A stretch of 64,000 nt of DNA. It comes from Rossellomorea marisflavi (GTDB taxonomy: Bacteria; Bacillota; Bacilli; Bacillales; Bacillaceae_B). Shown piece after piece: positions 18,681-27,341 of this stretch; positions within the stretch are counted from its first letter, which is position 1; each line of letters begins with the position of its first letter. The stretch spans positions 422,001 through 486,000 of the forward strand of contig NZ_CP081870.1 of assembly GCF_022170785.1 (NCBI RefSeq), read 5' to 3'. The notes beneath the pieces are model-generated. The model was not told the DNA's origin. It made no database searches and saw only the letters and a program-made list of their open reading frames with translations. The translations under genes were made by a program, and so were the position numbers.

Positions 18681-18711
18681 AAAAGTGTGACGAACGTGTT
18701 TTAGTCATAGT

Positions 18712-18762
18712 AAAACCCGAATTTATTTGCCGGCGATAAGGCAAATGAATTCGGGTTTTTAA
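18712..18762 (+). terminator. Intrinsic terminator of the GTPase gene
   Basis: AAACCCGAATT and AATTCGGGTTTTT enclose an inner TTTGCC/GGCAAA hairpin. Confidence 0.85.
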
Positions 18763-18808
18763 GTTATGTAAGAACATGACATTTCACTGTCTCCAGCGGT
18801 TGATTGGA

Positions 18809-18908
18809 GTGCAAGACGTAGACTCCTGCGGGAAGAGTAGCTGATGTGAGACCCCGCAGGCTTGCCGAGGAGGCTCACGGGCTACCCGCGGAAAGCGAAG
18901 TCTTGCAC
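18809..18908 (-). repeat. Single inverted copy of the hairpin repeat (copy B)
   Basis: Reverse-orientation member of the family seen at 3.8, 42.4 and 57.9 kb. Terminal arms GTGCAAGAC (18809-18817) and GTCTTGCAC (18900-18908) are perfectly complementary and unlike the arms at the other loci. Internal blocks ACTCCTGCGGG, GAGACCCCGCAGG, GAGGAGGCTCACG and CCCGCGGAAAGC match. Confidence 0.88.
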
Positions 18909-18985
18909 GGAAATCATGAGCGGTATTAAAAACCTACACTGCTATTGTTCGTCATTGTATGATCACTTTTGTCCTACCCTCTTTT

Positions 18986-19828
18986 TTATGTGGCAAAGAT
19001 GGACGTCATGATCCGTTTCAGTGAATTCTCCGTGCGCACTTCCGAGAAGTCCAGTCCAAGATGGATCGCTGTCTGGGCCACTTCGGGGCGGATCCCGGTC
19101 ATGATCGATTTCACGCCGAGAAGGTTGAGGGCATCCACCAGATGGAACAGTTGCTGTGCGACCATCGTGTCGATGAGAAGGACACCGGAAAGATCGATGA
19201 TCAGGGTGGAGAGCTGAGATTGTGAGCTCTGCTGAAGCGTTCCTTCCAGTATGCTCCTTGCCCTGGCTGTATCGATATCGCCAATGAGGGGAAGGAGGCC
19301 GATTTCATCTGTCAAGGAGATGACGGGCGAGCTCAATTCATTGATGAGATCAGACTGGGCTTGAAGCCTGTCCATGATATAGGTCAAATAATGGGAAGTG
19401 AAGCGTTCAAGTACGTAGTCTAGTGAGCTGTTCAGTTGTTCTTCCCAATGGAAGACTTCAGCAACACCGATTTCAAGACCGGACTCGTTGACGAATTTTT
19501 TGACGAAGTTCCAATAGACTCTCCTGAAGACGGCTGAATTCCTTACCACTTCATCAAGGGTGGTGGTAGAGCGGCTGCGATCGGCAGCCGTTTTCTTCGT
19601 CCACTCATCAATCGCTTCCTTCATCTCTTCTTCTGGGCGGATCAGGCATTTGGCCAAGAGCCTGGCGTAAGTCGCATTCTGCTCTTTAACCCGCTCCTGT
19701 ACATCCTGGGGTGCCTCGGCGGAATAATGGGAGCCGTACTTCACGCGTTGGCGGGCGGCCCATTCCTCAGTGAAGTGATAGGCATTTTCGTTCAGATACT
19801 CATATAGTGCTAGTGAATGTGTCGTCAT
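18986..19828 (-). CDS. RsbR-type stressosome co-antagonist (STAS domain)
   Basis: A 280-residue protein. The N-terminal half is helical and divergent, as in the non-haem globin sensor domains of RsbR paralogues. The C-terminal STAS domain (about 165-275) has SSPVISLTDEIGLLPLIGD, which carries the first phosphorylatable Thr region, and LIIDLSGVLLIDTMVAQQL with the second. Expected to sit in the stressosome with RsbS/RsbT and tune sigma-B. Length matches RsbRD (YqhA). AAGGAGAG precedes the ATG. RsbS, RsbT and RsbU are not adjacent. Confidence 0.88.
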   Translation of the reverse strand: MTTHSLALYEYLNENAYHFTEEWAARQRVKYGSHYSAEAPQDVQERVKEQNATYARLLAKCLIRPEEEMKEAIDEWTKKTAADRSRSTTTLDEVVRNSAVFRRVYWNFVKKFVNESGLEIGVAEVFHWEEQLNSSLDYVLERFTSHYLTYIMDRLQAQSDLINELSSPVISLTDEIGLLPLIGDIDTARARSILEGTLQQSSQSQLSTLIIDLSGVLLIDTMVAQQLFHLVDALNLLGVKSIMTGIRPEVAQTAIHLGLDFSEVRTENSLKRIMTSIFAT

Positions 19829-19966
19829 AAGGCTCTCCTTCGCAAATCTTCTCTACTCATTGTCTATCGAATGTTAGTCTTTGTCAATGAATGGTGCAGG
19901 AGGAAAAGAAATGGAGATGGATATATGTTACCATTGGAAGATACTGTTTAAGTAAAGGAGTATAGC

Positions 19967-20752
19967 ATGGAAACGAATCAACCAATCCTCTCATTGCATC
20001 AACTGAAGAAAGCCTACAATGGAAAAGAAGTATTAAAAGGTGTAGACCTTGATGTGTTCCCCGGACAGATCATCGGCTACATTGGTCCGAATGGGGCCGG
20101 TAAGAGTACAACAGTTAAAATCATCCTCGGACTTGAAGAATATGATGCCGGCTCAGTGAGGCTGTTCGGAGAAGAAATCACCTCTGCGTCGGTTGAATAC
20201 AAAAAAAGGATAGGGTATGTGCCTGAACTTGCAGACCTGTACGATAATCTCACGGCACAGGAATACTTGACCTTCAGTGGAGAGCTGTATGGGATGGCCC
20301 CGGTCGAAGCGGATGAAAAAGCGGAAAAGCTGATGAGCCTCTTCGGGTTGTCCGAGGTGTATCATTCCAGGATTGCATCCTACTCAAAGGGCATGAAACA
20401 GAAGACCCTCATTATTGCGAGTCTCCTTCATGATCCGGATATCCTGTTCCTGGATGAGCCGATCAATGGTCTCGACGCCAATTCCGTGATGATCTTCAAA
20501 GAACTGCTGGCGCAGCTTGCTGCGGAGGGCAAGACGATTTTTTATTCCTCCCACATCATGGATGTTGTCGAGAAGATCAGCAGTCGCATCATCCTGCTTC
20601 ATCAAGGGACGGTCGCAGCGAATGGAAGTTTTGAAGAGTTGAAGAATCAGAATCTCGAAGGTTCCCTCGAGGAAATATTCAATCAGCTGACTGGCTTCAC
20701 CGAGCATAAGGAAACGGCGTCTGAGATCGTTTCGGTCGTAAGGGGAGTGTAG
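19967..20752 (+). CDS. ABC transporter ATP-binding protein (ABC-2 type)
   Basis: A 261-residue ATPase with Walker A GPNGAGKST near residue 41. The signature is degenerate (SYSKGMKQ), Walker B is ILFLDEPINGLD and the H-loop is SSHIMD. It belongs to the DrrA/CcmA-like group that powers ABC-2 exporters. AAGGAG precedes the ATG. It ends two bases before the start of its membrane partner. Confidence 0.9.
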   Translation: METNQPILSLHQLKKAYNGKEVLKGVDLDVFPGQIIGYIGPNGAGKSTTVKIILGLEEYDAGSVRLFGEEITSASVEYKKRIGYVPELADLYDNLTAQEYLTFSGELYGMAPVEADEKAEKLMSLFGLSEVYHSRIASYSKGMKQKTLIIASLLHDPDILFLDEPINGLDANSVMIFKELLAQLAAEGKTIFYSSHIMDVVEKISSRIILLHQGTVAANGSFEELKNQNLEGSLEEIFNQLTGFTEHKETASEIVSVVRGV

Positions 20753-20754
20753 TG

Positions 20755-22386
20755 ATGAGGACATTTCCGACCCTGAAGGTCCTTGATGCATTCAAGGGTT
20801 TGTTCGCAATATTCGGCTTTGATTATCCTGTCATCCATAAGATCCTCCAGATGAAGTGGACCATGGACGGCAGGAGGGTGCCCACCATCTTCCAGCAGGG
20901 AAAGGTGAAAAATGAAAAGGACGGGAATCGGTTCATCAAATCCCTCTGGGTGTATGCCTTATATGGATTGATCCTGCTTCCGATCCTGTTCTTTGGGGAT
21001 ATGTATCTGTTTCAAATGACGCTGATATTCTCCGTCATCTTCTTCATGACAAGCACATCGATGATCTCTGATTTTTCGGTCGTGATCCTCGATGTGCGCG
21101 ATTCCACGATCCTTTTCACCAAACCGGTCCAGCGGAAGGATATCTCGATGGCGAAGGCTTTACATGTATTCTTTTACCTGTTCTTCCTGACCGGAGCACT
21201 GACGGTCATTCCGCTTGCGGCTTCGTTCTTCTTGAATGGGTTTATCTTTTTCCTTTTGTTCCTGGTTGGTATCGTGCTTCTCGATCTTCTCATCCTGGCC
21301 ATGACGGCTCTGATGTATTATTATGTTCTGAAGTTTTTTGATGGTGAGAAGCTGAAGGATATGATCAATTATGTCCAGATCGGTCTCTCTGTCGGGATTG
21401 CGATAGCCTATCAGCTGGCGGCAAGGGCATTTGATCTCGTGGATGTGAATGTTTCTTTTTCACCGGAGTGGTGGACGGTGCTGATTCCGCCCCTTTGGTT
21501 CGGTGCACCGTTTGAATACGTCCTCAACGGGAATCATTCCGCAGTGGTACTGATCATGACCATTCTCTTCGTGCTGGTTCCCCTGGCCGCACTGGTCATC
21601 TACATCAAGGCACTTCCCCAGTTCGAGCGCAATCTTCATAAGCTCTCGGCCCAAGCTGGAGGAAGGAAGAGGAGGGTGAAAAGTGATCGTTTCCTTAAGT
21701 TGCTTTGCCGGAATCAGGAGGAACGTGCGTTTTACCGATTTGCCCAAAAAATGATGAGGACGGAGAGGGATTTCAAGCTCAAAGTCTATCCTTCATTGGG
21801 CTTCGCCCTGATCCTCCCGTTTCTCTTTATTTTCACAAGGCCAGACCTTTCCATCTCGGATCTTCCTGGAAGTAAATCATATCTGGCTGTCTATGCCAGT
21901 CTCATCGTTGCCCCGTCCGTCGTGATGATGCTGAATTATTCCGGAAGGCATAAAGGGTCCTGGATCTACAGGGTAGCTCCTGTGACACGGGTGGACTCGG
22001 TCTACAGAGGGACATTGAAAGCATTCCTTGTGAAGCTGTTTCTTCCGGTATACATGATTCTGACCCTTGCATGCATCTTCCTCTATGGGCCTGTAATCAT
22101 ACCGGATCTTTTCGTCATCTTCATGGTTGTGTGTATCACGACGGTCCTATGCAGCCTGTGGATGAATCGGGTTCTTCCTTTTTCAGAAAGTTTCGAGGGG
22201 ATGGCCCAGAGCGAAACCCTTAAAATCATCCCCTTCTTCTTCGTGGGGGGAGCACTGGCGGGTCTGCATTACCTGGTACTCAAGATACCTTTTGGGATCT
22301 ATGGGTATGCGGTGATTGTCACTGCGGTCAATCTTGTTTGTTGGAAATGGCTGATCAACGGTCGAAATGAGCCGGAACGTCTTTAG
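20755..22386 (+). CDS. ABC-2 type permease, large membrane subunit
   Basis: A 543-residue protein with about ten or more hydrophobic segments in two blocks (residues about 65-290 and 345-540) separated by a basic cytosolic stretch containing GGRKRRVK. This pattern is typical of large ABC permeases that pair with a single ATPase. The ATG at 20755 is preferred over an overlapping GTG at 20752 because AGGGGAG lies seven bases upstream. Substrate unknown. A terminator stem overlaps its stop codon. Confidence 0.75.
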   Translation: MRTFPTLKVLDAFKGLFAIFGFDYPVIHKILQMKWTMDGRRVPTIFQQGKVKNEKDGNRFIKSLWVYALYGLILLPILFFGDMYLFQMTLIFSVIFFMTSTSMISDFSVVILDVRDSTILFTKPVQRKDISMAKALHVFFYLFFLTGALTVIPLAASFFLNGFIFFLLFLVGIVLLDLLILAMTALMYYYVLKFFDGEKLKDMINYVQIGLSVGIAIAYQLAARAFDLVDVNVSFSPEWWTVLIPPLWFGAPFEYVLNGNHSAVVLIMTILFVLVPLAALVIYIKALPQFERNLHKLSAQAGGRKRRVKSDRFLKLLCRNQEERAFYRFAQKMMRTERDFKLKVYPSLGFALILPFLFIFTRPDLSISDLPGSKSYLAVYASLIVAPSVVMMLNYSGRHKGSWIYRVAPVTRVDSVYRGTLKAFLVKLFLPVYMILTLACIFLYGPVIIPDLFVIFMVVCITTVLCSLWMNRVLPFSESFEGMAQSETLKIIPFFFVGGALAGLHYLVLKIPFGIYGYAVIVTAVNLVCWKWLINGRNEPERL

Positions 22387-22403
22387 GCGTTTCCGGCTTT
22401 TTG
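22371..22403 (+). terminator. Intrinsic terminator overlapping the permease stop
   Basis: GCCGGAA and TTCCGGC arms, then TTTTTG. The 5' arm lies within the last codons of the permease. Confidence 0.75.
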
Positions 22404-22517
22404 CCATGCGCGGAAATTCATTCGTATAACACCATTTGCAGCTATAGGCATATACATAGGGAAGAATGGGTAACGTCGAAAAGGGAATGATGATAGAGGA
22501 CGAAAGGGGAGAGCTTC

Positions 22518-23333
22518 ATGTTCCTTGATTGGTTAGGCGGACTTAATCCTGCTCTACAGGCGCTTTTCGGAGGAACGGTGACTTGGGGACTTACAGCATT
22601 GGGGGCCTCTGCGGTCTTCTTTTTCAGAAAGATTGAGAAACATACATTGAATATGATGCTTGGCTTTGCTGCGGGGGTCATGATTGCAGCGTCCTTCTGG
22701 TCCCTTCTTGCTCCTTCCATCGAGTTCAGCGAGCAGAACGGGCAGATTCCGTGGCTTGCACCGGCAGTCGGTTTCCTTCTTGGAGGACTTTTCATCCGAC
22801 TCCTGGATTTTGTCGTCCCCCATCTGCATCTCGGGAATGCATCGGAAAAGGCGGAGGGACCACCGACGAAGTTCAAGAAATCCACGCTCTTATTCCTTGC
22901 CATCACGCTTCATAATATTCCGGAAGGCCTTGCCATCGGGGTGGCATTCGGGGCTGCGGCACTCGGCCTTGGCGATGCGACCCTGATCGGGGCCATCGGT
23001 CTTGCCATCGGAATCGGGATTCAGAATATGCCGGAAGGGGCAGCATTATCCATTCCTCTCAGAGGAGAAGGGATGTCCCGAAGGCGGGCTTTCAACTACG
23101 GTCAGATGTCTGCCATCGTAGAGCCCATTGCGGCAGTCATCGGAGCGGCAGCCGTGCTGATGATCCAGCCGCTCCTTCCGTATGCCTTGGCATTCGCGGC
23201 AGGGGCCATGATATTCGTCGTTGTCGAGGAGTTGATACCGGAATCCCAATCTTCAGGAAGCACAGATCTCGCCACCCTGGGTCTGATGGCAGGGTTCGTG
23301 GTCATGATGATCCTGGACGTATCATTGGGTTGA
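22518..23333 (+). CDS. ZIP-family metal transporter (GufA type)
   Basis: A 271-residue membrane protein with about eight helices. Metal-binding motifs are intact: HNIPEGLAIG in helix 4, QNMPEGAALS in helix 5 and a later VEELIPE. Such proteins take up zinc and other divalent cations. A weak histidine cluster (PHLHLG) lies in the variable loop after helix 3. GGGGAG precedes the ATG. Single-gene unit with its own terminator. No Zur-like operator was recognised by eye. Confidence 0.9.
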   Translation: MFLDWLGGLNPALQALFGGTVTWGLTALGASAVFFFRKIEKHTLNMMLGFAAGVMIAASFWSLLAPSIEFSEQNGQIPWLAPAVGFLLGGLFIRLLDFVVPHLHLGNASEKAEGPPTKFKKSTLLFLAITLHNIPEGLAIGVAFGAAALGLGDATLIGAIGLAIGIGIQNMPEGAALSIPLRGEGMSRRRAFNYGQMSAIVEPIAAVIGAAAVLMIQPLLPYALAFAAGAMIFVVVEELIPESQSSGSTDLATLGLMAGFVVMMILDVSLG

Positions 23334-23340
23334 GAGAGAG

Positions 23341-23368
23341 TACCCTGAAATTTCAGGGTGCTTTTTAC
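23341..23368 (+). terminator. Intrinsic terminator of ZIP gene
   Basis: ACCCTGAAA/TTTCAGGGT stem followed by GCTTTTTA. Confidence 0.8.
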
Positions 23369-23450
23369 ATGCTTGTCATGGTCGCTTTACCACGAATGGT
23401 GTCGGACTATCTGAAAAAAGAGTCAAAAGACCTATTATCGGTGAATCTTT

Positions 23451-23479
23451 TTGTCATATCATTCAGATTCTTTTATACT
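23451..23479 (+). promoter_or_regulatory. Predicted sigma-A promoter
   Basis: TTGTCA (23451-23456), 17 bp, TATACT (23474-23479). Positioned to transcribe the small secreted or membrane-anchored protein gene at 23531. Confidence 0.6.
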
Positions 23480-23530
23480 ATACTATAAAGGGATTCATTT
23501 AGTATGAAAGAACTGGTTGGAGGGGATGGA

Positions 23531-23833
23531 ATGAAGCTGATCGCCGAGTCGAAGAAGACACTGAGCATTCTTTTGGTTGCAATCCTTTTCGTGACAGCAA
23601 ACCAGATTCCTGGAGTACAGCACGTCACGGCGCGCATCGCGACCAACGTGTATATCAACTTTAAGTATGAGCATTTGAAATTATCCTATGATTCAGTCGA
23701 ATATTCCCCGCAGCTCGGCGACTACTCCGTAGCGTATAAAGACGGGGAGGGGAAGCGGTATGGCTTCATGGTCACTCCGAAAGCCATGCCGATCTTCATC
23801 CGCCATGATCCGTTGGAGCCTGCACCAGAATGA
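23531..23833 (+). CDS. Small membrane-anchored or secreted protein, unknown
   Basis: A 100-residue protein. The in-frame ATG at 23504 is also possible, but GGAGGGG lies six bases before the ATG at 23531. A basic start (MKLIAESKK) and a hydrophobic segment (TLSILLVAILFVTA) form a signal peptide or anchor. No lipobox or clear cleavage site is visible. The exported part has tyrosine-rich strands (YDSVEYSP and DYSVAYKD) and a proline-rich end. It weakly recalls DUF3139 proteins. Not assigned. Confidence 0.6.
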   Translation: MKLIAESKKTLSILLVAILFVTANQIPGVQHVTARIATNVYINFKYEHLKLSYDSVEYSPQLGDYSVAYKDGEGKRYGFMVTPKAMPIFIRHDPLEPAPE

Positions 23834-23889
23834 TTTTGCCCTTTTCCCGCTCTTCCGTTATAATGGACAGGTAATCAATTTCATAAACG

Positions 23890-23983
23890 TAACCACAAGG
23901 GGAGCCTTTTTGCTGAGAGTGAACGGTTGATCCGTTCTGACCCTTTGAACCTGTTAGTTAGCACTAGCGTAGGGATGTGGAAG
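23890..23983 (+). promoter_or_regulatory. TPP riboswitch (THI element)
   Basis: Conserved thi-box segments occur in order: AAGGGGAGCC, GCTGAGAG, GACCCTTTGAACCTG, TTAGTTAG, and GCGTAGGGA followed by GTGG closing P1 with CCAC. It lies about 70 bp upstream of thiT and should repress it when thiamine pyrophosphate is bound. Confidence 0.95.
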
Positions 23984-24053
23984 GTAGTTTTCTGCCTTGT
24001 TGTACATACATTCTCCCTAATGGTTTCGTTCATAGAAAAGGGGGATTTTTTTT

Positions 24054-24647
24054 ATGAAGAATATGAAGCTCATCGTCTTGATCGAAGTGGCGATCATGGC
24101 GGCCCTGGCCGTCGTGGTCGATCTGATTCCATCCATCAAGCTCACACCGTCGATTTCTTTCAATGTGGCCATGGTGCCGATCTTCCTGTTGGCATTCAGA
24201 AGGGGCTTCAAGGCTGCCACCCTGGCCGGGTTCATCTGGGGATTGTTACAGGTCGCCCTCGGGGAAGCCTGGGTCGTTCATCCGGTACAGGTCTTCCTTG
24301 AGTATTTCGTGGCTTTCGCCTTTATCGGTGGGGCTGGACTATTCAGCAGCCGGATCCAGAGCGCTGTGCGCGATGGGAGGAAGAAGGGGCTGCTGAGTTG
24401 GATGCTTCTCGCTATTTTGGTCGGAAGCGTGGCCCGTTATTTCTGGCATTTCATTGCGGGTGTGTTCTTCTTCGGATATTTGGCGCCGGATAACCTGTCG
24501 CCGATTCTGTTTTCATTTGCTGCCAACGGAGCTTCGATGCTCGGTTCGGCGATACTTTGCGCCATTGTTTTATGCGCGCTGGTGGCTACAGCACCCCGAC
24601 TTGTCAAAGTCGAGGATGGACGTTCCGTCAATCGTAAAGCTGCGTGA
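24054..24647 (+). CDS. thiT: Thiamine ECF transporter S component ThiT
   Basis: A 197-residue, six-helix protein that binds thiamine and docks with the shared EcfAA'T energising module. Thiamine-binding residues appear in place: the WVVHPVQVFLEY segment (helix 3-4), YFWHFIAGVFFFG, and AANGAS in helix 6. AAGGGGG precedes the ATG. Controlled by the upstream TPP riboswitch. Single gene followed by a terminator. Confidence 0.95.
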   Translation: MKNMKLIVLIEVAIMAALAVVVDLIPSIKLTPSISFNVAMVPIFLLAFRRGFKAATLAGFIWGLLQVALGEAWVVHPVQVFLEYFVAFAFIGGAGLFSSRIQSAVRDGRKKGLLSWMLLAILVGSVARYFWHFIAGVFFFGYLAPDNLSPILFSFAANGASMLGSAILCAIVLCALVATAPRLVKVEDGRSVNRKAA

Positions 24648-24652
24648 GTGTG

Positions 24653-24678
24653 AAGATCGGCCGAGGCCGGTCTTTTTC
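24653..24678 (+). terminator. Intrinsic terminator of thiT
   Basis: GATCGGCC, GAG, GGCCGGTC, then TTTTTC. Confidence 0.8.
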
Positions 24679-24756
24679 TATTGTGCTGGCGGGGGTTTCG
24701 CTTGGGGAGAGCAGGGGTAAATGAACAGGAATAGGACTATGGAAGGAGGGGTGATC

Positions 24757-25410
24757 ATGACGGAATATATGCTGGAGGCTGCCCAGGATTGGGGGGTGTG
24801 GGGGATTCTCCTCTCCCTCTTCATCGAAGGGAGTGCCTTCCCATTTGTAGGTACGTTATTCATCGTGACCGTCGGGTTCTTGTTGGAACTATCGTGGCTT
24901 GAGCTCTTTTTCGTCTCTTTTGCAGGAAGTGCCCTCTACGTCTTAGGGAGCTATATCCCTTACTTCCTTAGTTATAAGCTCGGTGAAAGGGTGGAGGCAC
25001 GCCTCAGCCCTGAACGCAGGCAAAAGCTTCGGTCTGCACAGGATCAGTTCACGAAGTATGGCATTTGGAGCGTGGCGATCGCGAGTCCTCTGCATCTGGG
25101 GAATGTCGTCCCATTTGTTGCAGGGATGTCCAAGATGGATGTGAAACTCTATTCCTTCCTCACCATGCTAGGGATCACGCCCTCCACCTTCCTCCTTCTC
25201 AGTTTCGGGAAATTTTACGGAGGAGATCCTGAAACCGTCATGCGTACAATCGATCATTATCAAAACCTCGTGGTCGGCGCTATCATCGCTGCCACGGTCG
25301 TATATGTCCTCTATAAATGGAAGTGGAAGCCCCTCAGGAAAAAAAGTTCCGTCACAGACGGCGGACCCTCTTCGATAAAGAACGATGATGAGTCCTCATT
25401 GCGAACATAA
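24757..25410 (+). CDS. DedA-family membrane protein
   Basis: A 217-residue protein of the DedA/VTT (SNARE-associated) family, several members of which act as flippases or transporters for undecaprenyl phosphate or phospholipids. Features: IEGSAFPFVGTLFIV near the N-terminus, an amphipathic segment after GSYIPYFLSYKLGERVE, and ASPLHLGNVVPFVAG. The start at 24757 has AAGGAGGGG. The C-terminal 25 residues are hydrophilic and low complexity. Confidence 0.85.
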   Translation: MTEYMLEAAQDWGVWGILLSLFIEGSAFPFVGTLFIVTVGFLLELSWLELFFVSFAGSALYVLGSYIPYFLSYKLGERVEARLSPERRQKLRSAQDQFTKYGIWSVAIASPLHLGNVVPFVAGMSKMDVKLYSFLTMLGITPSTFLLLSFGKFYGGDPETVMRTIDHYQNLVVGAIIAATVVYVLYKWKWKPLRKKSSVTDGGPSSIKNDDESSLRT

Positions 25411-25463
25411 TTCCTTTCCTTTAAACTAAACCTATTCTTAAATCAATCGTGTGGAGAGATTCT

Positions 25464-26225
25464 ATGGAAGCAAAAATGATGCGAAGATACGATATCATGG
25501 AGGTATGCCTCCTTGCAGGGAAAATCATGCTGCAAAGCGGCGCTGAAACGTACAGGGTGGAAGATACCATGATGCGGATCGCAGCCTCCTACGGGATCAA
25601 GGAATCCCACAGTTATGTGACGCCCACGGGTATCATCTTTTCAATTGAAACAGAAGAACCGACCAAGACGAAATTGATCAGGATCAACGAGCGCTCCACG
25701 GACCTTGAGAAAGTGACGCTCGTCAATAGCCTCTCCAGGCAGATCAGCAAAGGGCATCTGTCTGTGGAAGAGGCCTTTCATGCGCTTGAGAAGCTGGATG
25801 AATCGGATCTTTCCTATCCGTTCAAGCTTCAGCTCCTGGCAGCCACCATTGCGAGCGGCTGTTTCCTGATCATGTTCCTTGGATCCTGGAATGACTTTAT
25901 CCCGGCAGCCATTACGGGCGGTGTCGGTTACATCTGCCTGATCTATTTCCAACGGGTCGTACCGATCAAGTTCTTCTCCGAGTTCTTGGCTAGTCTGATC
26001 ATCGGCATGCTTGCCTTTGGATTCGTCCAGTCAGGTATCGGGCATCAGCTGGATAAAATCGTCATCGGCTCCGTCATGCCCTTGGTACCGGGGCTGTTGA
26101 TCACCAACGCCGTCAGGGATTTGATGGCAGGTCATCTTGTATCCGGCCTGAGCAAAGGGGCAGAAGCGTTTCTGACGGCGTTCGCCATCGGTGGCGGGGT
26201 TGCGGTTGTCTTCACATTGTTGTAA
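25464..26225 (+). CDS. Threonine/serine exporter family, large half (YjjP-like)
   Basis: A 253-residue protein (DUF1212/ThrE N-terminal type). A cytosolic N-terminal domain of about 115 residues has LLAGKIMLQSGAETYRVEDTM. About five membrane segments follow, with the family loop PLVPGLLITNAVRDLMAGH. The ATG at 25464 follows GTGGAGAG. It is paired with the small half at 26246, 20 bp away; the two would together form one ThrE-like exporter. Confidence 0.88.
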   Translation: MEAKMMRRYDIMEVCLLAGKIMLQSGAETYRVEDTMMRIAASYGIKESHSYVTPTGIIFSIETEEPTKTKLIRINERSTDLEKVTLVNSLSRQISKGHLSVEEAFHALEKLDESDLSYPFKLQLLAATIASGCFLIMFLGSWNDFIPAAITGGVGYICLIYFQRVVPIKFFSEFLASLIIGMLAFGFVQSGIGHQLDKIVIGSVMPLVPGLLITNAVRDLMAGHLVSGLSKGAEAFLTAFAIGGGVAVVFTLL

Positions 26226-26245
26226 CGGAAGGGGAATGAAGAGTG

Positions 26246-26701
26246 ATGTTTGTTGTTGAACATATGGTGACGAGCTTCATTTCGGCTGCCGCTTTCGGAA
26301 TCATCTTCAATGCTCCGAAGCAATCGCTGTTCAAATGCGGCATCGTCGGGATGCTCGGATGGATGATCTATATCGTCCTGTTCACCTTTGAAATCGATAC
26401 CGTCATTGCCACGCTTGCGGCTTCGTTCGTCGTGGCGGTGGTATCGCAGATATTTGCCAAGATGTACAAAACCCCGGTGATCATCTTCAGTGTTGCCGGG
26501 ATCATCCCCCTTGTTCCGGGGGGCATCGCTTATGATGCCATGAGGAACTTTGTCCAGAATGATTACAATATGGCCATGAACCTCGCAGCTAAAGCATTCA
26601 TGATCTCAGGGTCGATTGCAATCGGTCTCGTCTTCTCCGAGGTCATCAATCAGGTGATCCGAAACGCAAAGCTCAGTTCCTCTGCGCGCAGGATGAGATG
26701 A
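26246..26701 (+). CDS. Threonine/serine exporter family, small half (YjjB-like)
   Basis: A 151-residue, four- to five-helix protein (DUF3815). It has GIIFNAPKQSLFKCGIVGMLGW and the loop IIPLVPGGIAYDAMRNF, which mirrors the loop in the large half. The ATG at 26246 or the GTG at 26243 could start it; AAGGGG lies 11 bases before the ATG. It ends the two-gene operon and is followed by a terminator. Confidence 0.88.
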   Translation: MFVVEHMVTSFISAAAFGIIFNAPKQSLFKCGIVGMLGWMIYIVLFTFEIDTVIATLAASFVVAVVSQIFAKMYKTPVIIFSVAGIIPLVPGGIAYDAMRNFVQNDYNMAMNLAAKAFMISGSIAIGLVFSEVINQVIRNAKLSSSARRMR

Positions 26702-26716
26702 AACATTATAGAGAAG

Positions 26717-26747
26717 AAGAGGGTGCCGGTCGCGGCACCCTCTTTTC
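26717..26747. terminator. Bidirectional terminator
   Basis: AGAGGGTGCCG, loop GT, CGGCACCCTCTTTT. It also suits the leftward gene at 26752. Confidence 0.8.
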
Positions 26748-26751
26748 CTAC

Positions 26752-27114
26752 TTATTCGCTTTTCCTTTCGAAACCGAGATAGCGAGTGCCCTGGAAGGTA
26801 AGGAGTCCTTCGTCACCTTCTGCAAGCATGCCGTATTCTGGGCCCTTGACGTGCATCTCCATCCGATCGCCGCTTTCCACTTGAAATGTCATGTAATAGC
26901 TGGTGTGTGCCCGCGAATCTCCGCCGCCGCCGTGAACCTCTGTCCGCTTCGACACGACTTCGGCCCTGGATGACAGGCGCGGAGACTGATTGTTCCTACT
27001 CCATTCGCCCACACCTTTGAAAACCTGAATCAAGATAACACCTAATATAACGACGAAACCTATCCCTACTAGGACCGGCACGACGTCGAACATGATATCG
27101 CCTGTCTCGCCCAT
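26752..27114 (-). CDS. DUF2500 family membrane protein
   Basis: A 120-residue protein with one N-terminal membrane helix (about residues 10-32, VVPVLVGIGFVVILGVILI). A soluble beta domain follows with AEVVSKRTEVHG, SYYMTFQVESGDRMEMHV and GDEGLLTFQGTRYLGFER, characteristic of DUF2500. Function unknown. GGGGGAG lies before the ATG. Single leftward gene sharing a terminator with the exporter operon. Confidence 0.82.
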   Translation of the reverse strand: MGETGDIMFDVVPVLVGIGFVVILGVILIQVFKGVGEWSRNNQSPRLSSRAEVVSKRTEVHGGGGDSRAHTSYYMTFQVESGDRMEMHVKGPEYGMLAEGDEGLLTFQGTRYLGFERKSE

Positions 27115-27341
27115 AGCTTCTCCCCCTTATCAGTTGCACGATAAAATAGTATACGAAAACAACGTCAAGAAAGTTTCATTCTGGGTCACTGAGGCATTGG
27201 GGCGCAGGTGGAGAGAAAAAGGACATTGGGCAAATCTTTCGGCTTCCGTACAATCAAAAAACACGCTATGATGAAAGGAACGATATTTCGGTATTGCCGG
27301 CGTTTCCTCCACATCCGGGCGCAGGTATGAAGGGAGTACAT